38,120 nt of DNA from positions 1 through 38,120 of the forward strand of contig CAZRZN010000013.1 of NCBI GenBank assembly GCA_964604565.1, written 5' to 3'. Shown here piece after piece: positions 1 through 13,999 of the stretch. Source of the DNA: CAZRZN01 sp964604565. Its GTDB lineage: Bacteria; Pseudomonadota; Alphaproteobacteria; Rhodobacterales; Rhodobacteraceae. Below the pieces are notes generated by a model. It did no database searches. It had not been told where the DNA came from and saw nothing but the letters and a program-made list of their open reading frames with translations. The position numbers were made by a program, and so were the translations under genes. The first letter of the stretch is position 1. Each line of letters starts with the position of its first letter.

Positions 1-836
1 GCCGCAATGGCTTGTGCCCGGGCCAGCGTCTTGCGCGCGGTTTCGACATGGAGGTTCTCCACGATTTTTCCGTCGACCACAGCAACACCCTGCCCCGCCT
101 TTTCGGCCGTCTCATAGGCGTCGATCTGACGTTGGGCCAGATCGATCTCTTCGGCGTCCGGCGCAAAGGCGGTATTGGCGACCTCGACTTGTGCCGGGTG
201 GATCAGCGTTTTTCCGTCCATACCCATGTCTCGGCCCTGCACGCATTCAGCGCGCAGACCGTCGTCGTCCTTGAAGGCGTTGTAGACGCCGTCCACGACG
301 ATGATGCCCTGAGCCTTGGCGGCCAGAACGCACAATCCGATGCCCGTCAGCATGGGCAAGCGGTCCGCGCGAAAACGCGCGTTCAACTCCTTGGCCAGAT
401 CGTTGGTGCCCATCACCATCCCGGCGAGCCTTGGATGTGCGGCGATCTCGCCCGCGGCGAGCATCCCCGCAGGCGTTTCCATCATGGCCCAGAGGGGCTT
501 GTCCGTCAGCGCCGCAAGCGCGTCGAGTTGGGCTGCGCTTTCCACCTTGGGCAGAAGAACGGCGTCGCAGTCCATGGTGTCGGCCGCACGAGCGTCATCT
601 TCACCCCAGATTGTCTCCAACCCGTTGATGCGCACGATGCGCGTGCGCATTCCGTAAGGGCGCGACAGCGCCTCGGCCAGGGTGTCGCGTGCGGAAGGTT
701 TTTCGTCAGGCGTGACGGCATCTTCGAGGTCGAAGATGATGGCGTCAACGGGCAGCGCGCGTGCCTTTTCCAAAGCCCGCTGCCGTGAACCGGGAATGTA
801 AAGGACGGAGCGGTAGGGGCGCGCGCGCAAATCCAT
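1..836 (-). CDS. HpcH/HpaI aldolase family protein, probable malyl-CoA thioesterase/lyase (3' end cut by window)
   Basis: My reverse-strand translation from ATG at 836 gives 278 codons without a stop before the window edge, close to the full length (about 285 aa) of CitE-like family members. The start MDLRARPYRSVLYIPGS and the following IIFDLEDAVTPDEK are typical of the citrate-lyase-beta/malyl-CoA lyase fold; the acidic residues of DLEDAV belong to the Mg-CoA ester site in this family. An AGAGGTGA stretch lies just upstream of the ATG. Rhodobacter sphaeroides has two such paralogues, a lyase (Mcl1) and a (3S)-malyl-CoA thioesterase (Mcl2). The short length and nearness to mdh make the thioesterase role, which releases malate, my preferred inference. 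A lyase or another CitE-like activity is not excluded. Confidence 0.8.
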   Translation of the reverse strand, partial: MDLRARPYRSVLYIPGSRQRALEKARALPVDAIIFDLEDAVTPDEKPSARDTLAEALSRPYGMRTRIVRINGLETIWGEDDARAADTMDCDAVLLPKVESAAQLDALAALTDKPLWAMMETPAGMLAAGEIAAHPRLAGMVMGTNDLAKELNARFRADRLPMLTGIGLCVLAAKAQGIIVVDGVYNAFKDDDGLRAECVQGRDMGMDGKTLIHPAQVEVANTAFAPDAEEIDLAQRQIDAYETAEKAGQGVAVVDGKIVENLHVETARKTLARAQAIA

Positions 837-866
837 CTGAGTCACCTCTGGTAATTTTGTTGCGCG

Positions 867-935
867 AAAATGCGCATTTTTGACTTGATAGTTCAAGACT
901 GAAATTGCCGCAGCGCAGAACTTGCGCATTTTTCG
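867..935. promoter_or_regulatory. Operator-like palindromes upstream of the malyl-CoA gene
   Basis: The 314-base gap between the divergent genes at 836 and 1151 holds a perfect 14-bp palindrome AAAATGCGCATTTT (867-880). A second half copy, TTGCGCATTTTTCG, lies at 922-935. Between them is another dyad, CTTGA-TAGT-TCAAG (884-897). The AT-rich block sits 30-100 bp upstream of the malyl-CoA gene start, where a repressor or activator would bind. I do not know the factor. The rest of the gap (936-1150) shows nothing I can name. Confidence 0.45.
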
Positions 936-1150
936 ATACCCGCCCGCTCTCAATAGACAGCATTTGACGCAACGCACGCCGCGTTAACGCGATTTAAGCG
1001 GCCTCGGACAGACGATGTGTCCATGTCGCGCGATGCGGCAAGGGGCGGACGGCCACAGGGACGCCACCCCGGATTCGAGGGGACCTCCCTGTGCCGGGAC
1101 AGCGGAAAATCCGCAGGAAATTGCCCGGTGCGCAGCCGAAAGGTTACAAT

Positions 1151-1471
1151 ATGACGGAGAAATACATCAAGTTCGCGATGCTCTCGGCAGGCCTGCTGCT
1201 GGGTGCCGCCAGCCAGGTTGACGCGCAAGGCCTGCGCAACTGCGCCCCCCGCGATCAGGTTGTTGAGCGATTGGCCACCAAATTTGGCGAGACGCGCAAG
1301 AGCATGGGTCTGGGCGCAAACAATGCCGTGATGGAGGTATTCGCCTCAGTCGACTCGGGCTCGTGGACCATCACGGTGACCATGGCGACCGGCATCACGT
1401 GCCTTGTCGCGAGCGGTCAGGCTTTCGAGGAACTGGCCGAAATACTTCCGCCCAAGGGTGACGATGCCTGA
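1151..1471 (+). CDS. Small secreted protein of unknown function
   Basis: This gene encodes 106 aa starting MTEKYIKFAMLSAGLLLGA. The N terminus is a clear Sec signal peptide, with likely cleavage after SQVDA (about residue 25). The mature part (about 80 aa) has two cysteines, one in RNCAPRD and one in GITCLV, that could form a disulphide in the periplasm. The ATG at 1151 is preferred over an in-frame ATG at 1091 because it directly starts the signal peptide and follows a GAAAGG motif. I do not recognise a family; similar short periplasmic proteins occur in Roseobacters, but no function can be read from the sequence. It is convergent with the TSUP transporter gene. Confidence 0.7.
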   Translation: MTEKYIKFAMLSAGLLLGAASQVDAQGLRNCAPRDQVVERLATKFGETRKSMGLGANNAVMEVFASVDSGSWTITVTMATGITCLVASGQAFEELAEILPPKGDDA

Positions 1472-1506
1472 TTGCCACCCATACCTTCGAAGTGATCAGA
1501 ATTTCC

Positions 1507-1548
1507 CCGTCGGCGGAGTGTTTTCCCCAGTGTGACCCCCGCCGACGG
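1507..1548. terminator. GC-rich hairpin between convergent genes
   Basis: CCGTCGGCGG (1507-1516) and CCGCCGACGG (1539-1548) form a perfect 10-bp stem with a 22-nt loop, between the secreted-protein gene and the convergent TSUP gene. There is no T tract, so it is a possible bidirectional terminator at best. Confidence 0.4.
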
Positions 1549-1592
1549 CCCGAGGGATGGATTGGATTTGCCCCGGAGTGCCGCCCGTTGCG

Positions 1593-2348
1593 TCATGTCA
1601 GGGCGTCCCAGATCAGTTTGGTCCCTGTCATCATCAGAGCAACATAGGCGATCGCGAAGAAAATGCGTTCATTCACCATGTGATGCGCCTTGATCCCGAT
1701 CCAGGTGCCAAGCAAGGCAAAGGGTATCAGCAACAGATCGAGGAGCAGCGTCTCCCTCGTGAAAATCCCCATGCCTGCGTAAATGCCTACCTTCGCGACG
1801 TTGACAGCCCAGAATGTGAGCACCGTCGTCGCTTGGAAAGTGGTCTTCGACAGGCCCTGCCCCAATAGATAGACCGCTGCTGCCGGGCCACCGGCATGGC
1901 TGACGAAACTGGTAAACCCGACAACGAGGCCGGCCCCGACGCCGACGCCGGGGCCGAATTTCGTGCTGCCGAGGCGGATCAGACCCAGTTTCTGCGCCAT
2001 TTGCCACGCGACAAACAACACCGCCACCAATCCGATCAGAAGACGGATCGTATCCGGGTCCGTCCAGGCATAGAAGAACGCGCCCAGCGCGATGCCCGGG
2101 GCCGACCCCAGCAGCAGCACGCGCACCGCGTTCCAATCCCACTTGCGCCAATAGGCGGGCAGGCTGGCCACATCGATCAACATGAGCAATGGCAGCATCA
2201 GGCCAAGAGCGATCCCCGGGTCCAGCGTGATCGCCAGAATCGACGCCCCGGCAAAGGCCACGCCCGAGCCGAAGCCGCCCTTGGAAATGCCGGCGAATAT
2301 CACTGCGGGGATCGCCACCGCAAGAACCGGCGCCGTGAATAGATCCAT
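1593..2348 (-). CDS. TSUP (TauE/SafE) family membrane transporter
   Basis: This is a 251-aa, very hydrophobic protein with about eight predicted membrane segments in two repeated halves. The first half carries the hallmark ISKGGFGSGVAF near residue 22 and the second half the matching VGFTSFVSHAGGPAAAVYLL. These glycine-rich motifs define the TSUP/DUF81 (TauE/SafE) family, whose characterised members export sulfite, sulfoacetate or other anions. GGAGG precedes the ATG. A taurine locus lies about 15 kb away, but nothing links the two physically, so substrate assignment as sulfite would be a guess. Confidence 0.85.
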   Translation of the reverse strand: MDLFTAPVLAVAIPAVIFAGISKGGFGSGVAFAGASILAITLDPGIALGLMLPLLMLIDVASLPAYWRKWDWNAVRVLLLGSAPGIALGAFFYAWTDPDTIRLLIGLVAVLFVAWQMAQKLGLIRLGSTKFGPGVGVGAGLVVGFTSFVSHAGGPAAAVYLLGQGLSKTTFQATTVLTFWAVNVAKVGIYAGMGIFTRETLLLDLLLIPFALLGTWIGIKAHHMVNERIFFAIAYVALMMTGTKLIWDALT

Positions 2349-2509
2349 GCCGGCCTCCGCAAAAACTGCCCTTCGCTCAGGTTCTTATCTCGTTCTCTAC
2401 CCCGCCGACAAGACAGGCGGACGTTGCGCCGCATCGCAGCGCTCTTGCGCCAACGCGCATCTGGGCGTACCCAAAGTTCCAGATTCACGCAGGACCGGAG
2501 ATGAAATCC

Positions 2510-3472
2510 ATGGCCAGACCCAAGATCGCCCTGATCGGCGCGGGACAGATCGGTGGCACTCTTGCCCACCTTGCAGCAATGAAAGAGCTAGGTGACGTCG
2601 TGCTTTTCGACATCTCCGAGGGCACACCAGAGGGAAAGGCGCTCGACATTGCTGAATCCGGTCCCTCAGAGGGCTTCGATGCAAAGCTGAAGGGCACTCA
2701 GGACTATGCGGACATCGCAGGGGCCGACGTCTGCATCGTCACCGCGGGTGTGCCGCGCAAGCCCGGCATGAGCCGTGACGATCTTCTGGGCATCAACCTC
2801 AAGGTCATGAAAGCGGTGGGCGAGGGCATTCGCGACAACGCGCCGAACGCTTTCGTCATCTGCATTACGAACCCGCTCGACGCCATGGTCTGGGCGCTCC
2901 AGCAATTTTCGGGCCTGCCCGCGAACAAGGTCTGCGGCATGGCCGGCGTTCTGGACTCCGCGCGCTTCCGTCATTTCCTGAGCCTTGAATTCGACGTGTC
3001 TATGAAAGACGTAAGCGCCTTCGTTCTGGGGGGCCACGGCGACACGATGGTGCCTTCGGTGCGCTATTCGACGGTTGGCGGCATACCCCTGCCCGACCTC
3101 GTGTCCATGGGCTGGACCACGCAGGAAAAACTGGATGCCATCGTTCAACGGACCCGCGACGGCGGCGCCGAGATCGTCGGGTTGCTGAAGACGGGCTCGG
3201 CCTTTTACGCACCGGCCACATCCGCGATCGAGATGGCCGAGGCCTTCCTTAAGGACCAGAAGCGTGTTTTGCCCTGTGCCGCCTATTGCGATGGGGAATT
3301 CGGCCTGAAGGGCATGTATGTCGGCGTGCCGACGGTCATCGGCGCCGGTGGGGTCGAAAGGATCGTCAACATCAAGCTTACCAAGGAAGAGCAGGAGATG
3401 TTCGACACTTCGGTCAAGGCCGTTCAGGGCCTGATCGAGGCGTGCAAGGGCATCGACGGGTCGCTCAACTGA
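2510..3472 (+). CDS. mdh: Malate dehydrogenase
   Basis: This 320-aa NAD-dependent enzyme oxidises malate to oxaloacetate in the TCA cycle. Visible features are the Rossmann motif IGAGQIGG, the mobile-loop arginine region GVPRKPGMSRDDLL, the substrate asparagine in TNPLDAMVW and the catalytic histidine in GGHGDTMVP. The fold is the LDH-like MDH type usual in alphaproteobacteria. An in-frame ATG at 2501 exists, but GGAG at 2497-2500 is correctly spaced only for the ATG at 2510, and the family N terminus is MARPKIALIGAG. The gene is closed by its own strong terminator, so it is probably transcribed separately from sucC. Confidence 0.97.
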   Translation: MARPKIALIGAGQIGGTLAHLAAMKELGDVVLFDISEGTPEGKALDIAESGPSEGFDAKLKGTQDYADIAGADVCIVTAGVPRKPGMSRDDLLGINLKVMKAVGEGIRDNAPNAFVICITNPLDAMVWALQQFSGLPANKVCGMAGVLDSARFRHFLSLEFDVSMKDVSAFVLGGHGDTMVPSVRYSTVGGIPLPDLVSMGWTTQEKLDAIVQRTRDGGAEIVGLLKTGSAFYAPATSAIEMAEAFLKDQKRVLPCAAYCDGEFGLKGMYVGVPTVIGAGGVERIVNIKLTKEEQEMFDTSVKAVQGLIEACKGIDGSLN

Positions 3473-3518
3473 CCGCGCAGATGGCAAGCGGCCTTGCCGC
3501 GCGCCGATGAACTATGAT

Positions 3519-3549
3519 TGCGCGCCCGTTCGGGCGCGCATTTTTTTTT
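3519..3549 (+). terminator. Rho-independent terminator of mdh
   Basis: TGCGCGCCC (3519-3527), loop GTTC, GGGCGCGCA (3532-3540), then nine T residues (3541-3549). This is a textbook intrinsic terminator, 47 bases after the mdh stop codon. Confidence 0.93.
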
Positions 3550-3831
3550 GCATTCGCACCCATTCGTTTCTCACAGCGTGTTGCATCGAAAACAGGCATC
3601 CGCATGGACAGGGTGGCCCATACGCCACCAGGCGGGGTTGAAAACCTCGGCTGGCACCAACACCATGAGGCAGGGCAGGCGCTGGACCGGGCTTCGTCCA
3701 CGAACGGCGGATCCATGGATTTCGAGGGCAAACCTTTTCTCATCCCAGAATGTTCCGGGGCCTGACACCTTTGATCGTGGTGCGGCGGCTAGGCAGGTGT
3801 GGCCCACGAATCAAAATCAACATCAAGGCAG
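3550..3831. other. Intergenic stretch without a convincing gene
   Basis: This lies between the mdh terminator and the inverted repeat upstream of sucC. Short open frames exist on both strands, for example 53 codons from an ATG at 3604, but none has a good ribosome-binding site or a recognisable product. A small RNA cannot be excluded from sequence alone. Confidence 0.4.
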
Positions 3832-3874
3832 GACATTTGTGATCACACGTCCGATAGCTGTGATCACAAATGTC
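3832..3874. promoter_or_regulatory. Large inverted repeat / paired operator upstream of sucC
   Basis: GACATTTGTGATCACA (3832-3847) and TGTGATCACAAATGTC (3859-3874) are perfect reverse complements around an 11-nt spacer. Each arm contains the self-palindrome TGTGATCACA (3838-3847 and 3859-3868), and the two centres are 21 bp apart, about two helical turns. That geometry suits cooperative binding of two dimers. The site ends 106 bp before the sucC start, so it probably controls the suc operon. The TGTGA/TCACA halves abut, unlike a CRP site; a GntR-type regulator would be plausible, but the factor is unknown. Confidence 0.7.
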
Positions 3875-3980
3875 GGAAATCCCCCCAAAATGCCGTGATG
3901 CGGCAAAAAGCCTGTTCTAAACGACGCATCCGCCTGACTAGGTAGGCGAAATCCGCAACAAAAACGGGGACAGTCTACCC

Positions 3981-5174
<1,194 letters not shown>

Positions 5175-5177
5175 TCC

Positions 5178-5600
5178 GTGGCGCTGGTTCTCAAAGTGAT
5201 GGCCGGGTCGCTGCAAGACAATATGGCGATCGTGCCCCGTATGAAGTCGGCCGCTTTGCAAGCTGATGATCTGGGGGCGACAGTCTTTGTCTGGCTCGGC
5301 GATGAACCCGCGAATAAAAGCGCCCTGCACGCCACCGCAACTCTGACGTCATTCGAAGCGATAACGGTCCCGCAAGTCCGTGATCCCAACAAGAAGAAGG
5401 ATGCCTATCGTCTCTTGCTCGCCGATATTGGGACCGAGGTTACCGATCCACTCACGACGGAAAACCTTGGCCCATACCGGTACGTAGAAGGGGCGGACGG
5501 CATCGATAGCCTCGGTCGAATCCACCGAGACCGAAATGACAAAATCATGCGCCTGACCGGCGCCGAAGCAGCCGTTCTTGCCGAACGGTTCCGGCATTAG
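5178..5600 (+). CDS. Unknown protein encoded between sucC and sucD
   Basis: This is a 140-aa frame from a GTG three bases after the sucC stop, ending 10 bases before sucD. An in-frame ATG at 5199 is an alternative start. There is no signal peptide or membrane segment. The N-terminal part (MALVLKVMAGSLQDNM, then TVFVWLGDEP) looks like alternating strands, and the C-terminal half is charged (DPNKKKDAYRLLLADIGTE). I recognise no domain. The sucD ribosome-binding site TTAGGAA overlaps this gene's stop codon, so translation of sucD may be coupled to it. The tight spacing argues that it is a real operon member. A role tied to succinyl-CoA synthetase is inferred from position only. Confidence 0.7.
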   Translation: MALVLKVMAGSLQDNMAIVPRMKSAALQADDLGATVFVWLGDEPANKSALHATATLTSFEAITVPQVRDPNKKKDAYRLLLADIGTEVTDPLTTENLGPYRYVEGADGIDSLGRIHRDRNDKIMRLTGAEAAVLAERFRH

Positions 5601-5610
5601 GAACATCAAT

Positions 5611-6492
5611 ATGGCCGTCCTCATCGACGAAAACACAAAAGTCATCTGCCAAGGATTCACAGGATCCCAGGGCACATTTCACTCCGAACAGGCGATCGCC
5701 TACGGCACGAAGATGGTCGGCGGCGTGACCCCCGGCAAGGGTGGGCAGACGCATCTGGACCTGCCTGTCTTCAACTCGGTCCACGAGGCAAGGCATGTGA
5801 CCGGGGCAAATGCCTCCGTGATCTATGTGCCGCCGCCCTTCGCGGCGGACAGCATCCTCGAAGCGCTGGATGCGGAGATGGAGCTGATCGTTTGCATCAC
5901 GGAAGGCATCCCCGTGCTCGACATGATGCGGGTCAAACGCGCGCTGGTGGACAGCAATTCGGTCCTGATCGGCCCGAACTGCCCCGGTGTCATCACGCCG
6001 GACGCCTGCAAGATCGGCATCATGCCCGGCCATATCCACAAGCGCGGCAGCGTCGGCGTGGTGTCGCGTTCCGGCACACTGACCTATGAGGCGGTCAAAC
6101 AGACCTCGGACAGCGGTCTGGGGCAGTCGACCGCCGTCGGAATCGGTGGCGACCCGATCAAAGGGACCGAGCATATCGACGTGCTGGAAATGTTCCTCGC
6201 GGACGATGAAACCCAATCGATCATCATGATTGGCGAAATCGGTGGCACGGCCGAGGAAGAGGCAGCCCAATTCCTTGCCGACGAGCGCAAGAAGGGCCGC
6301 TGGAAGCCCACCGCCGGGTTCATCGCCGGCCGCACCGCCCCTCCGGGACGCCGCATGGGGCACGCGGGGGCGATCGTCTCCGGTGGTCAGGGCGACGCGG
6401 AAAGCAAGATCGAGGCGATGAAATCCGCCGGGATCGTCGTGGCCGACAGCCCGGCAACCCTTGGCGAAGCGGTGCTGAAAGCCATCGGTTGA
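5611..6492 (+). CDS. sucD: Succinate-CoA ligase, alpha subunit
   Basis: This 293-aa subunit binds CoA and carries the phosphorylated histidine of succinyl-CoA synthetase. The start MAVLIDENTKVICQGFTGSQG is the CoA-binding Rossmann region. The motif RTAPPGRRMGHAGAIV places the active histidine at residue 251, equivalent to the E. coli phosphohistidine. An upstream in-frame ATG at 5578 would lie inside the preceding gene; the ATG at 5611 has TTAGGAA at proper spacing and matches family length. A GC-rich hairpin follows at 6533. Confidence 0.97.
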   Translation: MAVLIDENTKVICQGFTGSQGTFHSEQAIAYGTKMVGGVTPGKGGQTHLDLPVFNSVHEARHVTGANASVIYVPPPFAADSILEALDAEMELIVCITEGIPVLDMMRVKRALVDSNSVLIGPNCPGVITPDACKIGIMPGHIHKRGSVGVVSRSGTLTYEAVKQTSDSGLGQSTAVGIGGDPIKGTEHIDVLEMFLADDETQSIIMIGEIGGTAEEEAAQFLADERKKGRWKPTAGFIAGRTAPPGRRMGHAGAIVSGGQGDAESKIEAMKSAGIVVADSPATLGEAVLKAIG

Positions 6493-6532
6493 GGCAATCC
6501 GTTCCGGTCCACACCGGGACATCACACAGGAG

Positions 6533-6553
6533 GCCCCGGCAAGACGCCGGGGC
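6533..6553 (+). terminator. Possible terminator hairpin after sucD
   Basis: GCCCCGGC (6533-6540), AAGAC loop, GCCGGGGC (6546-6553): a perfect 8-bp GC stem 40 bases past the sucD stop. It lacks a T run, so it may attenuate rather than end transcription before sucA. Confidence 0.5.
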
Positions 6554-6617
6554 TATTGGAGCCAGATGACCAACGTCTCTGCAACAGGACAGAGGATCGC
6601 CGGACGAGAGGGCAGCG

Positions 6618-7049
6618 ATGATCGCTGATCCCCGTTCGCCGCTCCGCCGCCGAACCAGATGGCTCTGGGGTCCGGCAGCCGCCGTCGGGGTCGCGGCGCT
6701 CTTGCTCCTGCCGGATCGGAATGCCGATGATCCGGATGTGCTGGCGCATCTGGAATGCCATGCCGGGGCGGTGGCCCTTGATCAATACCTGCACGGGCGT
6801 GCCACAGCCGGCCAGACCGTGCCTGTGGGTCTGATGGACGCCTATACACCCCGTGCCAAGCACCTGTCCGATTATGCCGCCGGACTGCGCCGCCGTGATG
6901 ATCCGCATCTCGTGCATGTCCGTCCCCTGATCGCCCGCGCCGAAACAGAACGGGACGCGGCAGTTGCCAATGATGGCGAGGCCTATATGCAAGACGCCAT
7001 GACCAGACTGCGCACCTGTCACGACACCTTGTATTCCAAGGCCCTATGA
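6618..7049 (+). CDS. Small membrane-anchored protein of unknown function
   Basis: This encodes 143 aa. An arginine-rich N terminus (RSPLRRRTRWLWGP) precedes one hydrophobic segment (about residues 15-31), consistent with a type II anchor or uncleaved signal. The rest is soluble and probably periplasmic, with two cysteines (LECHAG and LRTCHDTL) that could pair, and a mainly helical, charged C terminus. I recognise no family. It sits between sucD and sucA on the same strand; any link to the TCA enzymes is only positional. Confidence 0.6.
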   Translation: MIADPRSPLRRRTRWLWGPAAAVGVAALLLLPDRNADDPDVLAHLECHAGAVALDQYLHGRATAGQTVPVGLMDAYTPRAKHLSDYAAGLRRRDDPHLVHVRPLIARAETERDAAVANDGEAYMQDAMTRLRTCHDTLYSKAL

Positions 7050-7087
7050 TATGCGCTGCTCCATGATCCACCATGCCCCGACTTTCC

Positions 7088-7132
7088 ATGGTCCAACCCA
7101 ATACGGCCCGAACCCACACGGTCCAAACCGCA
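7088..7132 (+). repeat. Three imperfect 15-nt tandem repeats in the sucA leader
   Basis: ATGGTCCAACCCAAT (7088-7102), ACGGCCCGAACCCAC (7103-7117) and ACGGTCCAAACCGCA (7118-7132) are consecutive 15-nt units. They lie directly before the GAGGTG ribosome-binding site of sucA. The period of 15 is a multiple of three, but I see no translated frame for them. Confidence 0.5.
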
Positions 7133-7145
7133 ACGAGGTGCCCCA

Positions 7146-10118
<2,973 letters not shown>

Positions 10119-10122
10119 GACA

Positions 10123-11691
<1,569 letters not shown>

Positions 11692-11727
11692 GGTTCGGGC
11701 CGAAGTCGTTCCGGGCGGACACCAAAC

Positions 11728-11753
11728 TGCGTGGCAAAGGCTTTTGCCACGCA
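11728..11753 (+). terminator. Strong hairpin downstream of sucB
   Basis: TGCGTGGCAAA (11728-11738), loop GGCT, TTTGCCACGCA (11743-11753): an 11-bp perfect stem 36 bases after sucB. No T tract follows. It could stabilise the sucAB message or reduce read-through into the MAPEG gene. Confidence 0.5.
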
Positions 11754-11929
11754 AACAAGCGAACGGGTGTTGAGATGACAACCAGTGAATGGACTGCCGC
11801 GCCGAAAGCGCTGCATGAACGCGCCGCCCTCGCGCACCCGCCGGGTGCGGTCTGCCGTCAACGCAAGTGCGCGCATTGGCTTGCTCACCGGTCAACAGCC
11901 AGACAGCCTGCCGGTCTCGTGGCGCCGAA

Positions 11930-12340
11930 ATGACCCCAGAACTCACTGTCCTTACCCTCGCCGCGCTGCTTCAGGTCGTGCAATATGCGCTGATGTCGGT
12001 CCCCGCCAACCGTGAACTCGGCACAGGCAAGACGCTCGGCCCGCGGGACCGTGAGCGGCTTGGCGGTGCGCTCGAGGATCAGCTGTCGCCCGGAACGGCG
12101 CGCCTCGTCCGCGCGCTCGACAATCATTTCGAGGGGCTGATCCTGTTTTCGATCGCCGTTCTGGTCATCACCTTCTCGGATCAGGGCAATGGCGTGACCG
12201 CCGCGCTGTCCGTGCTCTACCTGCTGGCCCGGATCCTCTATATCCCCGCCTATTACTTCGGATGGGTGCCGTGGCGGTCGCTGATCTGGATGGTCGGGTT
12301 CTTCGCCACCGCACTGATGCTGCTCATGGCCCTCCTGTGA
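11930..12340 (+). CDS. MAPEG family membrane protein
   Basis: This 136-aa protein has about four transmembrane helices, matching the MAPEG fold (membrane-associated eicosanoid/glutathione metabolism proteins). Helix 1 begins MTPELTVLTLAALLQVVQY. The conserved second-helix signature is represented by RLVRALDNHFEGLILF, and ARILYIPAYYFGWVPWRSLIWM covers helices 3-4. The ATG at 11930 is chosen because the upstream in-frame extension from 11867 has no family character. Bacterial members are mostly uncharacterised; glutathione-dependent activity cannot be assumed. It lies between sucB and lpdA, flanked by hairpins on both sides. Confidence 0.85.
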   Translation: MTPELTVLTLAALLQVVQYALMSVPANRELGTGKTLGPRDRERLGGALEDQLSPGTARLVRALDNHFEGLILFSIAVLVITFSDQGNGVTAALSVLYLLARILYIPAYYFGWVPWRSLIWMVGFFATALMLLMALL

Positions 12341-12383
12341 TTCTTCAATACGGACATATTCGCTCTGGACGCAGCACCGCACC

Positions 12384-12448
12384 GGCCCTTCTTTGGGCCA
12401 AAAATATCCCGGGGGAGTCTGCCTCAGGCAGACGGGGGCAGCGCCCCC
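12384..12448 (+). repeat. Intergenic hairpin-rich repeat element, copy 1
   Basis: The element contains three hairpins in a row: GGCCC-TTCTTT-GGGCC (12384-12399) followed by AAAAATA, TCTGCC-TCA-GGCAGA (12418-12432), and GGGGGC-AGC-GCCCCC (12434-12448). A related copy lies at 30230-30290 on the opposite strand, with the same order: TTCTTT, AAATA, CCGGGGG, middle hairpin, GGGGGCAGCGCCCCC. Elements of this look recur between genes in Roseobacter genomes (recalled, not searched). Here it separates the MAPEG gene from lpdA and could act as a terminator. Confidence 0.65.
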
Positions 12449-12477
12449 TGCCTCGTTGACATCGAAAGGAAAACGTC

Positions 12478-13866
<1,389 letters not shown>

Positions 13867-13884
13867 TCCCGCACCTTGGATCTT

Positions 13885-13913
13885 CGGCCGTTTCCCGATG
13901 CGGGAGACGGCCG
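13885..13913 (+). terminator. Hairpin downstream of lpdA
   Basis: CGGCCGTTTCCCG (13885-13897), loop ATG, CGGGAGACGGCCG (13901-13913): 13 base pairs including one wobble, 18 bases after the lpdA stop. It is very stable but has no T tract. It probably closes the lpdA transcript. Confidence 0.6.
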
Positions 13914-13999
13914 GACTTCATGGCGCCTTGTGTCTGGTATGCGCGAGATGCCCCTGCCGGCTGATCCGCAAAACGGTGACTGTGTCAGGCGCGGTCTGC

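Noticed and set aside
1593..2348. Naming the TSUP protein as the sulfite exporter TauE of the taurine pathway
   Set aside because: It is about 15 kb from the tau genes, separated by the TCA block, and family motifs do not reveal the substrate.
3514..3765. Possible small protein of 83 codons in the mdh-sucC gap
   Set aside because: Its start lies inside the mdh terminator stem, and the inner ATG at 3604 has no good ribosome-binding site or recognisable product.
3832..3874. Interpretation of the sucC dyad as a CRP or FNR site
   Set aside because: CRP needs TGTGA-N6-TCACA and FNR TTGAT-N4-ATCAA; here the half sites abut directly.
3875..3980. A structured riboswitch-like leader (sucA/sucC RNA motifs) before sucC
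   Set aside because: Only small hairpins such as TGCCG-TGATG-CGGCA (3891-3905) are visible; no recognised aptamer pattern.
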